Shown: positions 44,552 through 54,791 of the stretch, in pieces
Layout of the letters: each line of letters opens with the position of its first letter
How positions within the stretch are numbered: position 1 is the first letter of the stretch
Translations under genes and position numbers: made by a program
Assembly (NCBI GenBank): GCA_009763385.1
Contig: CM019824.1
Coordinates: forward strand, 31,192,446 to 31,256,445
Source of the DNA: Coix lacryma-jobi var. lacryma-jobi
Taxonomy: Eukaryota; Streptophyta; Magnoliopsida; Poales; Poaceae
Length of the DNA stretch: 64,000 nt
Direction: 5' to 3'
The notes under the pieces: generated by a model
Database searches by the model: none
What the model saw: the letters and a program-made list of their open reading frames with translations, nothing else
Told to the model about the DNA's origin: nothing

Positions 44552-45173
44552 CTACCCCAGGAATAATTTGTTCACAATAGATTGCGGGTCAGTAATCTCG
44601 GCAATAGCGGCAGCGTGACCATCATAAACTTCAAGATCTTCAAATTCGTCCGGGTCGCATGCGAATCCAACTGGTGAGGAGGAATAATCTTCTTTGGTCC
44701 AGGAACTCATTGCTGCTAGCCTGAAGGAAACTCTGGTGCGTACACCTTGGATGACGGCCTGATTTGTGCGACCACTCACGGCATCAAGGCGAGCTTCGAC
44801 TGAATCCCCGCGGACATTTACATGGAGAGCAACTCTGTTTGCTGCTACTTTCAAACTGTCATTCTCTGCAGAAAGAGCTGGCAAAAGCAGGCTCAATTAG
44901 AAGGAGGAGAAGGACCAAGATTATACTAACCCGTAATGATGCTACAGAGTTGCTTCCGTTGCTCTGCCCACTCAGCTTCGTCAATGTCATGTTTCTTGGA
45001 TGCATCTTTCAGTTCCTTTTGAGCTTTATCCCTTTCCTCGCGGTAACGAAGAGCCTCCGAGCGGGTCTATTAAAGAGAATCATTAGGCTCAAAATCTGGT
45101 GAATTGGGAAGAGTTTTTTATCTACCGTTTCTAGAGGAGGAACCCAAGCGTGGCCGGAGGAGGACTCCACCCT
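44552..45173 (-). CDS. E3 antisense spliced gene, downstream part
   Basis: On the - strand three exons join: about 45173-45126 (acceptor TTCTTCCCAG), 45066-44931 and 44865-44552, with introns 45067-45125 (GTAGAT to TTAATAG) and 44866-44930 (GTTAGT to TCTGCAG). The middle exon reads as a charged helix (ALRYREERDKAQKELKDASK), and the frame is kept into the last exon (ENDSLKVAANRVALHVNV), which ends with TAG at 44552-44554. A closer acceptor at 44878 would also keep frame but leaves only 53 bp of intron. No known family. The coiled-coil nature, antisense position and place near the 3' LTR parallel the E6 gene. Confidence 0.55.
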
Positions 45174-45739
45174 GGGAAGAAGATGAACAGCGAATCAAGA
45201 GACGAGCTATCACAAGGAGGCAGAAAGTTGGTTTCTTGCTTGTGGCGCCAGACCATGACGTGCACATTGGAGGACCAAGCGTCGGAATAGGGTTTTGCAC
45301 AGATTATGGGCCGTTATTGGGCCAGGCCAGATCTTTTGATGATTAGAAGAAGTTATAGCTTCAGAATCGAAAAGTCAATGGGATTCGGCTAAAAGTTTTT
45401 CAGTTTCAACTGGTCGATTGGGGACTCATATTACCAATTAGCAACTGAAAAGTGGAGACGAAAGAATTCCTTGAGGGCTGTTCTGACGTTATTGGAAATT
45501 TGAGGAAAAAGGATTAGAATTTCAGATCTGAAATAACCGGTTGCAATCGTTGTCTGCAGTGCAAAGTTTTCCGGTACAGTTATCACAGTAACCGATGTGT
45601 ATGCATCGCCGATTGAAACGGAAAACAGAAATCAGTGATCAATATGCGAAAGAGCGGAACACACATTGATCTCAGAGGATCGGTCAAGACAAACAAGGGA
45701 ACTTCATATTTATAAAAGAAAGAACAAGATTACAGTGAG

Positions 45740-46402
45740 TTAGTTTGTCCACTCCATCCTACGCCTAATCGGGAGGAAATGATCGAAGGTATCAGCTAGA
45801 TCTGATCCGGCTACCTTCATGTCTTCTGCGGAGCGTTCTACTCTATCCTCTAGATCTTGTTCATAGACATCAAATCTGTGGTAATCGGCACCGGAATGAA
45901 TCTTCACGGCGGAAAAGGCGAGTGCCGCACCATATCCCATGCCGGCTCTGGAGATGATGGGGAGGACGCGGTTGACTTCGTTTACCCGCTTCAAGGGTGT
46001 TGTGCCCATTACATCGGCCATGATGGCAAGCTTAGTGACGGCAGCCTCGAGAGCATAGAGTTTGGCCGCCAGGGCTGAGAAAAGAAGAAGCCGGTAAAAG
46101 CAGAAAAAGAGAATAAAGAAGGAAATGATGAGAAAACACTTACTGGCGGCTCTTTTTCGAGCGATGTCACGCTCTTGGGAAATTCGGGTAATTTCCTGAT
46201 CCTTCCTTTCCAGGTCAAGCTGAAGATTTATAATTTTCTGGGTCAAGTCCTCGGTGAGATCGTTGCTAGTCCTCCTGAAGCAAAAGTAATAAAATGAAGC
46301 CAGATGCTTTATTTTAGAGGGAAGAGAAGAAGGAAGTAACCTTCTCCTGGAAGAACTGGAAGCACCGAGCTCGAGACTATGGCGGCTCGCTTGGGAAGAC
46401 AT
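45740..46402 (-). CDS. E3 antisense spliced gene, upstream part
   Basis: This starts at ATG 46402 on the - strand, 251 bases from the E3 3' LTR. Introns are 46275-46340 (GTTACT to TTGCTTCAG, 66 bp) and 46075-46143 (GTAAGT to TTTCTCAG, 69 bp), both T-rich and in frame. The spliced product is about 175 residues: a Ser/Arg-rich start, a coiled coil (LQLDLERKDQEITRISQERD), then a conserved-looking helical end (NRVLPIISRAGMGYG to FLPIRRRMEWTN) and TAA at 45740-45742. It may be the first half of one gene with 44552-45173, or a separate gene. No family recognised. All its exons are open. Confidence 0.6.
   Translation of the reverse strand: MSSQASRHSLELGASSSSRRRLLPSSLPSKIKHLASFYYFCFRRTSNDLTEDLTQKIINLQLDLERKDQEITRISQERDIARKRAASKCFLIISFFILFFCFYRLLLFSALAAKLYALEAAVTKLAIMADVMGTTPLKRVNEVNRVLPIISRAGMGYGAALAFSAVKIHSGADYHRFDVYEQDLEDRVERSAEDMKVAGSDLADTFDHFLPIRRRMEWTN
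46075..46143 (-). other. Intron 2 in E3 antisense gene
   Basis: GTAAGT donor and TTTTCTCAG acceptor, 69 bp, very T-rich on the - strand. If unspliced it would encode a run of hydrophobic residues unlike the flanking charged helix. Confidence 0.7.
46275..46340 (-). other. Intron 1 in E3 antisense gene
   Basis: GTTACT to TTTTGCTTCAG, 66 bp, T-rich, with a good pyrimidine tract. Confidence 0.65.
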
Positions 46403-46637
46403 CTTCTAGCTGATTCAGAGTAGCAAAAGAGAAGAGGGTTTTCTGGTTTTGAGGCTGAAGCAGAGAAGTCCGGAATGCACAGACCGAAGTGAAGCAAAGG
46501 GGAGAATTTAAAAGACCCCAAGTGCATCAGGAGGTGAATCGGCAGGTACGGTAATGATGACATGAGAAGACGAATGCTTCTGGAGGTTCCGCGTCAGTGC
46601 AAGAAAAAGAATTTTGGAATAAAACATTTATCCCAAA

Positions 46638-46652
46638 ATTAGGGGGACATGT
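46638..46652 (+). other. E3 polypurine tract
   Basis: AAATTAGGGGGACATG lies directly before the 3' LTR start TGTTAAC. Position supports the role. Confidence 0.6.
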
Positions 46653-46943
46653 GTTAACACCAGATTTTCGCACATGTAATGGTATGACAGGTGGGCCTGA
46701 CTAGCAGAGGGAAAAGATTCGGCGAGCAATCGGCACCTGTTTGGTCCTCAGAGTTTTGGTAACTGTCTACGTGGTCGGCTATTTCACCAGGCAGTAGGCT
46801 CCATTCGGGAAACGCGTGTTGCGAGTAAAGCTGGCTTGCACGAGAAGACACGTGACGATGGAAGGCACCAAATAATGTAGATTTATATCTTTCCGTATTT
46901 TATTGTAAGTCGTAATCGTCTAGGACTTATGCTTCGTCCAGGG

Positions 46944-46951
46944 TATAAATA
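46944..46951 (+). promoter_or_regulatory. TATA box of E3 LTR
   Basis: TATAAATA, about 290 bases into the LTR. The same word is at 11024-11031 in the 5' LTR piece. Confidence 0.6.
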
Positions 46952-47106
46952 TAAGCCCTCGACCATTGTAAAATAGTTCACAACCATATCAATACAACCG
47001 GCCCCGTGCCATCTTTCGAGTCCTTAAGTCGTGTCGTCGAGTTCTTCGAGAGGAAACATCGATCCGTCGACCTCCGTAAGTACCGGCAACCTTGCTATCA
47101 TGTCTA

Positions 47107-47800
47107 GTATCATGCGGTGGATTTAGATATGATGCAAGTAGTCTCGTATGTTAAGCTTAGTATCGTGCGGCGGATTTAAGCTTATGACGGGAAGTTTTTG
47201 CTTATGCCTTGTATCGTGCGGCGGATTAAGTCATGAGTAAAGATAGTTATCGGCTCTGTTAGATTTGGCAGATCTAATAGATTCATTAAGTTATCATGTG
47301 TTATATGTTTTATTTATTTAATTCATGTAACACTCTTTGCCCAATCTAGATTGATCTCTATTCGGCCTTGTTTTTCACAAGTTTGCTTGTGCCTTGCTAA
47401 TCATAAGATCATGATGGTCGGATCAGCTTTCAATCTAGGTTGTTACATTGCGGGTTCATACATGTTAATCATGTTTATGCTTTGATAGAACTGGGTGTCG
47501 TGCGGCAGATGCAGGTTTTAGATTAGTTTGATCATGTTTTGCTTGTATGTTCCTTCCCCATGGACCCCAACTCGGCTAGTTTGCCGATTTTGGTTATGCT
47601 TACATGAGTAACGAGCTTTTATAGATCTATTCAAGTATATGCATGCTTTTAGCTTGTTATAATTAGATCGTATCATGTGGTGGATTAATTTGGTTATAAC
47701 AAGTGGTATAGACTTACAACAAGTGGTATCATGTGGTGGATTAGCTTCGCTTAAGTTTATGCTTGACGGGCTCATGAAGACTAAACGTGCGGCAGATTAG
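47107..47800 (+). repeat. Seven dispersed copies of a ~19-bp motif in the E3 LTR
   Basis: Approximate starts are 47107, 47159, 47211, 47493, 47669, 47725 and 47785. The core is GTATCRTGCGGYGGATT, with two copies reading CGTGCGGCAGAT. They lie downstream of the TATA box, so in the transcribed part. All are in the same direction. No regular spacing. Confidence 0.75.
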
Positions 47801-49124
47801 TTGGATTGGCCTATGCATGTATTATTTGAATAGATCTATTCTTGCAAGTTACCTGCTTATAATATCTCTGATTCGTTTAAGCATGTCTTTCTTTTGCATT
47901 CGGCAGTTAATATGCCTCACATGCTCTGTTCTCATACTTGCCGAATAGCTTTGTAAACATGCTCTGACAGACAGCTTCTGTAGCTGTGTGCCGTCGAGAT
48001 TGGCTTTCAAAGCCGTACATATGGAACTGTCTGGTTTTACCCAACATGTTCCAGAGGTATTCTCACATTTTATCCCTTGTTGGTTTTCAGGTCAAACCGA
48101 CTGGCACGTCTCCGGATTCAGCACACTCCGGGCACCCGATTGAAGCTAGCCTCATTCGGCTTGCTGTGTGTCTTGGTGCAAGGTGTCACTTTTTGCGTCA
48201 ACACACTCCTTAATGGAATCACTCTAAGATAGACTTCATAAACAATAACCTAGTGAAGGCACTAAGAAGTGTACGGGACACTACTAGCATCACTTAACGT
48301 CAAGTTGTCATCCCCAACATGAAACTAGCAATGTGATTATATCATGGCACTGACTTAAAGATAAATATTTACCCGCAAGCGCACAGATAAATACACCCGT
48401 TGTAGCAGCATTTTACCAAGAGATGTTCCAAGTATCGTTATTTATATTTAGCACTAGGAATGAAGTGAGATAAATAAGGACAAGAGCTACTCTACACATG
48501 TGATAGGAGAATTAAGAACAAAGCAAGAACACACTCCTCTATCCTAAACAGGGATCAGTCACAATAATGAGGTACACTATAACTGATAAAAGATCAATCT
48601 ATGATAGTTCTTAGAGCATTTCAACTTAGACAAGGCATGCGGATTATAATAGACATTATAAAAGAAGTATTCCTAAGTTATTCTAATTACAAGTCATAAT
48701 ATAGATTGATTAGTGCAATTATATTTGGCAATCATTGGCTAGGTTATCCCATATTCATATTCAAGAGGCAACTCCATAGTAAAGGTGCCAAATAGAGTAA
48801 CCCCTAAACCATGAGTTAACTGAGCCATACTGAACACTACATTCGGGAGGTGGAATACAAAGGACTCAACAGGAATATCACACCCGCGATCTACCACTCT
48901 ATCCGGAACATAGGACGCATTCACAGATAAATAGTGTATAGGCACCACACCTACACAACATTTATCACCCACCCGTTGTACTTTAAGATGAGCGCTATAC
49001 GAACATGAGTATAAACATGATGATAATCTATCTATGCCAAATATATAATCAAAGCATACTACAAGCAGTATAATTAAGAATATAGTAATTAATGTCTTAG
49101 TCATATCAATTATATCTAAACTAT

Positions 49125-49380
49125 TATGAACTAGACTATGAACTAGCACACAATGATGAACAGTATGATGAACTAGAACACATAGATGAACATAGATGAA
49201 CTAGAGTATGAACTAGAACACGAACTAGAACTAGATTAAGAACTAGAAGATGAACTAGACGATGAACTAGAACTAGAAGATCTTGAACTATGAATCGAAC
49301 TAGAGAACTAGAACATGAACAATGACTAGAACTAGATGAACAATATGAACTAGAGAACATAAATTAGATCCATAATGTTG
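49125..49380. repeat. GAACTAGA-rich minisatellite in E2 LTR
   Basis: Irregular repeats of GATGAACTAGA and GAACTAGAAC fill about 250 bases. Open frames over it give low-complexity Ser/Cys-rich peptides and are not genes. Confidence 0.75.
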
Positions 49381-49591
49381 ATACAAGAGAGAAGATCTTG
49401 GGTTTTACCGAGCCTCTCGCGACTAAATCCGGATCCAAGCGAACTTGCCTCTTCTAATTCTAATTCTATCTAGCTATGCCTAAGTTGATGTGGCTCTAAG
49501 GAAATTAGGGTTTCTGATTGATCCTCCTCCTCTTCTAATGACTCGAGATTGATGATGATGTCTATTGCCCTGGAGAGGGGGGTCTGGGCCG

Positions 49592-49599
49592 TTTATATA
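49592..49599 (-). promoter_or_regulatory. TATA box of E2 LTR
   Basis: TATATAAA on the - strand, about 400 bases into the LTR from its start at 50001. Confidence 0.6.
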
Positions 49600-50001
49600 G
49601 CCTTGGGCGATGAACTGTGGCCGTTGGATCAAACTGACTTAAGGTACGGCTAAGATGCATTCTAGTTGGTGGGAGAACCTTCTAGAAGATAGAGTCCAGC
49701 AGGCCCGGGGAGGACCGATCGGTCCCACCTGTCATCCTCTCGCGGTGGTCAACTCCTGGTGTCTTCTTGCGTCCTCTGGAGTCTTCTAGAAACTTCCTGA
49801 CGTGGCGGTGGAGTTATCTCTCGTCGGTTTCCTTCTATGGGAAGCTATCGGTGTTGATTTCCTGGTTTAGTCCCTGCAGAATCATAGTTCACCAAAACTC
49901 ATGGAATATTATCAAATTAAAACCCTAAACCTTTGTTGGTGATCAAATCTTGCTCTTTTCATATTTAATCCTCTAATTATGATAGATAACCAATGTCAAC
50001 A

Positions 50002-50039
50002 ATTCCCCCAAGCTTACCTTTTGCTAGTCCCTTAGCAAA
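50002..50039 (-). other. E2 polypurine tract and adjacent hairpin
   Basis: On the - strand AAGCTTGGGGGAAT directly precedes the LTR start. Next to it is a perfect 7-bp palindrome (20 bases, TTTGCTAAGGGACTAGCAAA; arms 50020-50026 and 50033-50039, six-base loop). A similar palindrome before the polypurine tract is, as I recall, common in Athila-type elements. Confidence 0.6.
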
Positions 50040-51357
50040 TAGTCATGATGAATCAGGAATTGCTACTATGCTTTCACACCTCAAAGGTACACATATGTTC
50101 AAAACAAAAATCTTCCTTTAGATTAGAGTTAACTATTCTGATTTGCTCATATTACCTTTAACTATGGAGCTTTAACCTTCACCTGGGTCTTGAGCAATTG
50201 AAAGACAGAACAATCAAGTTAAGCATTGTATCTCTAACTCTTTGATCAACCTTCATTCTGGAGTTTTGTATATTTTAAAAATAAAACTCAGAGATTTCAC
50301 TGTATGACACTCTCAAATCACTCTTTTATATTTATGATTCCTCACTGATGCATTTTCCTTCTTTCTATGGATATATATCTGGAGCTTTTAAGAAGTTAAA
50401 AGCATATCTTACCAAGTCAAAGTTCAAAGCTAGGGAGAAAGATGTCATACTCATAGATCAAGAACTTAGAACTTTTAAAATTTGTCATCTCTTGCTGGCA
50501 TATTGTAATTAGAGGGACCATGAGCTATTTTTCTTTTTCTCTTTCATATTTTTATCACAATGCTTTTTCTTCTTTTTTTCTTTTGAGGTAGTCGGACACT
50601 TGTCCCTTTTTATTTCCTCCTTTTATACTTTTGCATAGTCCCATGCCTCTAACACAATACTACTTCGAAAGAGTGAATCTTTTAATAAAATGTTCTTGAT
50701 CTCTAGAGTATGATAAATTTCTCAACCATAACTAAAAACTTAGAACAAAGCAAGTAGCCTTATCTTGAGATCATATTAATGGCTCTAGGTATGAATTCAT
50801 GTTTATGTCATACAGGATCTCATCATGGTGTTTTTTAATCTTTTCAAATAGTAAATCTGTAGAACTCTAGTATCTCTAGGAATTAGATAAACACAGTTCA
50901 AACCTTCTTAATCATATCCCACATTACCTAGACTTTTAGATCAAGATTTGCCATCCACATGTTTCAGTTAGGTTCAGAGTTTATTCAAAACAGCTTTGTC
51001 TAAAACTCACAAAAATTTGGCTGAACACTAGGCATTAAGAGGGATTACGGAGAGCAACTATTCATCATTTTCATCATAAGCAAAATTAAGTTTATATCCA
51101 CTTAGAAATTTATTCATTATATACTATATTTATTTGGTTTCTATAATAGTTATTATCTTTTTATGGGTTTTATATATATTGGAACTGGATCTATCTAGCT
51201 AAATGAACTAATAATAGTAATAAAAAAATAGTCGTGGTACGATACTTATCGTGATAACTGAGGGTGCTCCCCCCAAGCTGGATCTTGACGTGATCTTTTC
51301 CCCAGAAGATGAGTAGACCATCAGTAGTTGCTTAAGTCCCTCTCTTCTTTTTCCTGC
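50040..51357 (-). other. E2 internal 3' region, non-coding
   Basis: This is about 1.3 kb, AT-rich, with no open frame of interest on either strand. It is probably the long untranslated 3' part of E2. It is cut at 51357 by E8, with CCTGC (51353-51357) the left target duplication. Confidence 0.5.
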
Positions 51358-54300
51358 TGTCACACCCAATTTAAGAACAAAATTGAATGCAATAACTCAT
51401 GTGTGCCCAGAGATCAATCACACACATAAGCCACAAATTTAAGGAGTACCATCACATATGTTTATTACATAACGAATAATATTCAAAGTCTTAACATAGC
51501 AGCGAATAAATAAAGTATCTCTCGCGGTAGCTCCATCACAGGGAAGATGACTGGTTGACAGCAAGACTAGAACTCTTCAGGGAAGTCGTCGTTACCATAG
51601 CAATCTGTTACCCATCCGGGATTTTTATCCAAGTAGAAAGAAAATAAACAAGCATAAGTACATCTCGTACTTAACAAGTGTAACATGGGGTTCATGAGGC
51701 TCAAAAAGGCTGACACTGGTTTAACTGCAGTAGCTTTTAGTTGGTACATTTTAATAATTAAAGTGAACATATATGAATGCTTAAACCCAATCCACATGAT
51801 CATAATAACTGAAACGTAGTAGTAAAGGTAATCAACATGAACAACATATATAAACAACATATAACAACTAAGTCTGTGAGTTTTCCGGGCCGCTCGTATC
51901 CGTGAGCACGGCTGATATATCAGTTTATTAAACTCTGCGCAGAGGTGTACACTTTACCCGATGAGTCATGATATCCAGATGCCCGGTTAATTACTCCCAT
52001 AACACTTCCAAGGTGAGTGGGCAGGATACACGCAAAGCCTTTCAAAGGTTCGTCTAACAAGTTAGGGCCGCTAGGTCTTAAGGCAAGGGGAAGAAGGGTC
52101 TCCCAACCTTACGGCAACGCAGGCAAGGTGAAGTAGCCGCCCTAAATCCAGCTCGTCAAGCGCCTTATGCGCCCTTTCGGGTAACCACTAACAAGCTAGA
52201 AAAGGTCCTTTTACTGAGCTAAGGTCAGAGCCATATAACCCTCATGGTTGCACTGTATGTCCCAGCTTTTGCTGACAGGAGGTCCTAAACCATGTTGCTA
52301 AAAAGATCAAGTTTTATTCACCGTTATTAGATCATGTTTGGTTTAAGTAAAGCTCTAGCAAAATCTACCCATATGCATAGCATCCCAAGTTATCAAGGTA
52401 ACGGGTCAAAGGTCTAGGGTAAACTAGATAGGAGATCAAAATTAGACACATGCATATGAATTTAGATGTTTCATGGTGAATAGGTCAACAAGGATGATCC
52501 CATGCTATACTTGCCTGATTCAGAGTACTCTGGTTGCTCTTGGTTGTCGAAGTAGGGCTCTTGATCACCAGCGTATGTCTCACCGTCTATACTCGATTAT
52601 CACATCAACACACAATCAACGGGACAACAATCATGCAAGACAAACAAGCTATAATTAGAACATTACACCAACAGCAGAAAATAATATAAAAAGTTTGAAA
52701 ACAGCAACTACGGTCTACCACGATCCCACAAACGCGAGAATCACGAAAAAACGGATTTGTAACGCGAAAGTTATAAGCTAAACAAGTTACAAAACCTTAA
52801 TTAGTAGATTAAACCTAACTCAAATTTTAAGTACTGAAAACAGTATAGTTTCATACAGATAGATAGATCTTTTCAAAACGAATCTAACGCAACTTGAACG
52901 GACTAAATCGGACTAAAAACGTAGAAGTTATAAGCATTTGAAATCAGTGGCAAAACTGTAAATAAACTGAAATTGAATTTGTATTTAAAATCGATTTAAA
53001 CAAAATCTGCGGATTGGATGGACTGCGCCTCAATAGGACAAAGCGCAGGGGCTTCAAACGGAAGAATTCGCAGACTCAATGAACAGGGTCATTGGGACCG
53101 CGGGTTTAGACCTAAATATTTGGGGGACTCTTTAGCAAAGGTGACAGACGAAGGGGTATCGAGCGATTCCGGAACTAGATCCAGAATGGACGGCTCGGAT
53201 TAGATCAGGTGAGACCGGCGGCGCTTTCGCGGAGAGAAGAAAGAAGGACGCGGCGGCTCCATGGCCGGAAGGCGGCGGCGCGGCTCGGGATTGCGCTACA
53301 GAGCGGTAGAGACCTCGGGAAAAGATCCAATCGAAAGAGAAACTCAACGCGAACTCACCAGTGGTGTTAATGGCGTCGGGGAGGTCTCGGTGACGGCGGA
53401 TTGCACAGTTTGGCGGACGGCGGCCTCTGCAGATCGACGGCGAGCGATTAGGGGATCAAAACAAGGGGAAAAAGAAGAAATCTACTCGGTTAACTTCGAA
53501 AGATCAAGGGGAAACTCGAGATACCACTTACGGGCTCTGAAACTCGATGAATCGCGGGTTGTTGGCGGCGGAAAGCTTGCGGGCGGCGGAGCTTGCGATT
53601 GCGGCGACTTAGGGCACGAGAACTCGAGCTAGATGCGTGGGGAGAGGCGGCGGTCTCCGGGGAATCTATTTAGGGGTCGGCTCGGGATTTTGGCAAGCGA
53701 GGACGCGTAGCATCGATGGAGTCAAACTCGGCATCGAGTTCGAGCCGGAGACGGGAGGGAGACGGAGCAATGGGACGCTGACAGGCGGGGTGCTTTGTCA
53801 GCGAGAGCGGGCGCGCAGGAACGGCGACCCTCGGGCGAGACGGAAACGCGACGCGCACGCGAGGCTGGACCCTCGGGCGAGACGGAGAGGCGACGCGCAC
53901 GCGAGGCTGGACCCTCGGGCGAGACGGAGACGGCTACGCGCACGCGAGGCTGGACCCTCGGGCGAGATGGAGACGGCTACGCGCACGCGAATGCAGCGCG
54001 AGGCTGGACCCTCGGCTCGGCGGGGGCTGCGGCGCTGGCAGGTGCTGCTGGGCCGGGCGGCGGCCCACGCGAGCGACGGAGAGAGAGGGGAGGGAAGCAG
54101 GCCAGCAAGGAGGGAGAGAGAGGCCGGCCAAGCTGGCTCGGGCCAGAAGGGAGAAAGGAGAGGGAGGGAGAGAAGGAAAATTGTTTTCCAATTTCAGATT
54201 TGATTTTTCAAGTGCATTTTCAAATCCTTTTGAATTCAAACAACTTTTGAACTAAAACCACATCACAAAAATAAGATATGCACCAGCATGTATGCATCAA

Positions 54301-54432
54301 CATGATCTTTGGCCTAGGATTAATTTTAGCTTTTGCAAATAGTTTATTAACTAATTTCCATGCAAACATAAAATGCATAATTAAATCATATTGCCTATTT
54401 TTAAATTGGTGAAAATTTTTTGGGATGTTACA
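51358..54432 (-). repeat. E8 3' LTR
   Basis: 3075 bp, TGTCACACCC to GGGATGTTACA on the + strand. A GC-rich part at 53000-54180 has about four 42-bp tandem units (53826-54016). Confidence 0.87.
53826..54016. repeat. 42-bp tandem repeats in E8 LTR
   Basis: Units start at 53826, 53868, 53910 and 53953, each GACCCTCGGGCGAGAYGG, then CGCGCACGCGA. CpG-rich. The open frames across it on both strands are repeat artefacts. Confidence 0.75.
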
Positions 54433-54447
54433 ATTCTACCCCCCTTA
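54433..54447 (-). other. E8 polypurine tract
   Basis: On the - strand AAGGGGGGTAGAAT directly precedes the LTR start TGTAACATCCC. Confidence 0.65.
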
Positions 54448-54478
54448 AAGAATCTCGTCCTCGAGATTCCAGCGATGC

Positions 54479-54791
54479 TTACTCAAACAACTGTGGGTAT
54501 GACTTCCTCAGATCCTCTTCTCTTTCCCAAGTTGCCTCTGCTTCTGAATACCGATTCCACTGAACCTTACACATCTTTATTACTCTGCTCCTGGTAACTC
54601 GTTCAGCTGTCTCTAGGATCTTTACGGGATACTCATCATAAGTCAGATCTTCCTTAACTATAAGCTCTTCCAACGGTATCTGCTCTTCGGGCACTCGTAG
54701 ACACTTCTTCAACTGAGAAACATGAAACACATCATGCACTCCTGACAAGCTTTCAGGCAACTCTAACTGATATGCCACTTCACCACGTCTT
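54479..54791 (-). pseudogene. E8 chromodomain, C-terminal end of integrase
   Basis: The - strand frame begins with the integrase tail (GVHDVFHVSQLKKCL) and passes into a chromodomain-like fold: ILETAERVTRSRVIKMCKVQ, then W and EATWEREEDLRKSYPQLF, ending at about 54479. In chromoviruses this module steers integration to certain histone marks. It is one frame off the core integrase, so a frameshift lies at about 54790. Confidence 0.83.

Larger units (their letters stand above)
5229..48203 (+). mobile_element. E3: non-autonomous Tat-like gypsy element with shattered 5' LTR
   Basis: The LTR termini are TGTTAAC and GTCAACA, and CACTC flanks both sides (5224-5228 and 48204-48208). The 5' LTR survives in pieces: 5229-5411, 21281-22153 and 39940-40438, plus a duplicated piece at 10915-11307. 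The pieces, with insert duplications counted once, sum to about 1555 bp against 1551 bp for the intact 3' LTR at 46653-48203. The internal region of 6.2 kb (40439-46652) encodes gag and protease but no recognisable reverse transcriptase, RNase H or integrase. An antisense, intron-containing locus fills the 3' part. Its spread would therefore need enzymes from a partner, perhaps an E1-like element. Confidence 0.85.
46653..48203 (+). repeat. E3 3' LTR, intact
   Basis: 1551 bp, TGTTAACACC to GCGTCAACA, then CACTC. TATAAATA is at 46944-46951. It shows the empty sites of E4 (GCTGG 46830-46834) and E6 (CAAGT 47700-47704). Seven copies of a motif around TGCGGYGGATT lie between 47107 and 47800. Confidence 0.9.
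48209..50001 (-). repeat. E2 3' LTR, main part
   Basis: With 5218-5228 it makes a 1804 bp LTR ending TGTCAACA. TATATAAA on the - strand at 49592-49599 is a good TATA box. A GAACTAGA-rich minisatellite occupies 49125-49380. On the - strand the polypurine tract (50002-50015) precedes it, so this is the 3' LTR. The other LTR is outside the window. Confidence 0.75.

Noticed and set aside
47107..47800. Possible CRISPR-like array
   Set aside because: Spacing is irregular, the motif is short and degenerate, and it lies in a plant retrotransposon LTR.
49136..49360. Ser/Cys/Leu-rich open frames on the - strand
   Set aside because: They are translations of the GAACTAGA minisatellite in the E2 LTR.
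53637..54250. Long Arg/Gly-rich open frames on both strands
   Set aside because: They translate the 42-bp repeats in the E8 LTR.
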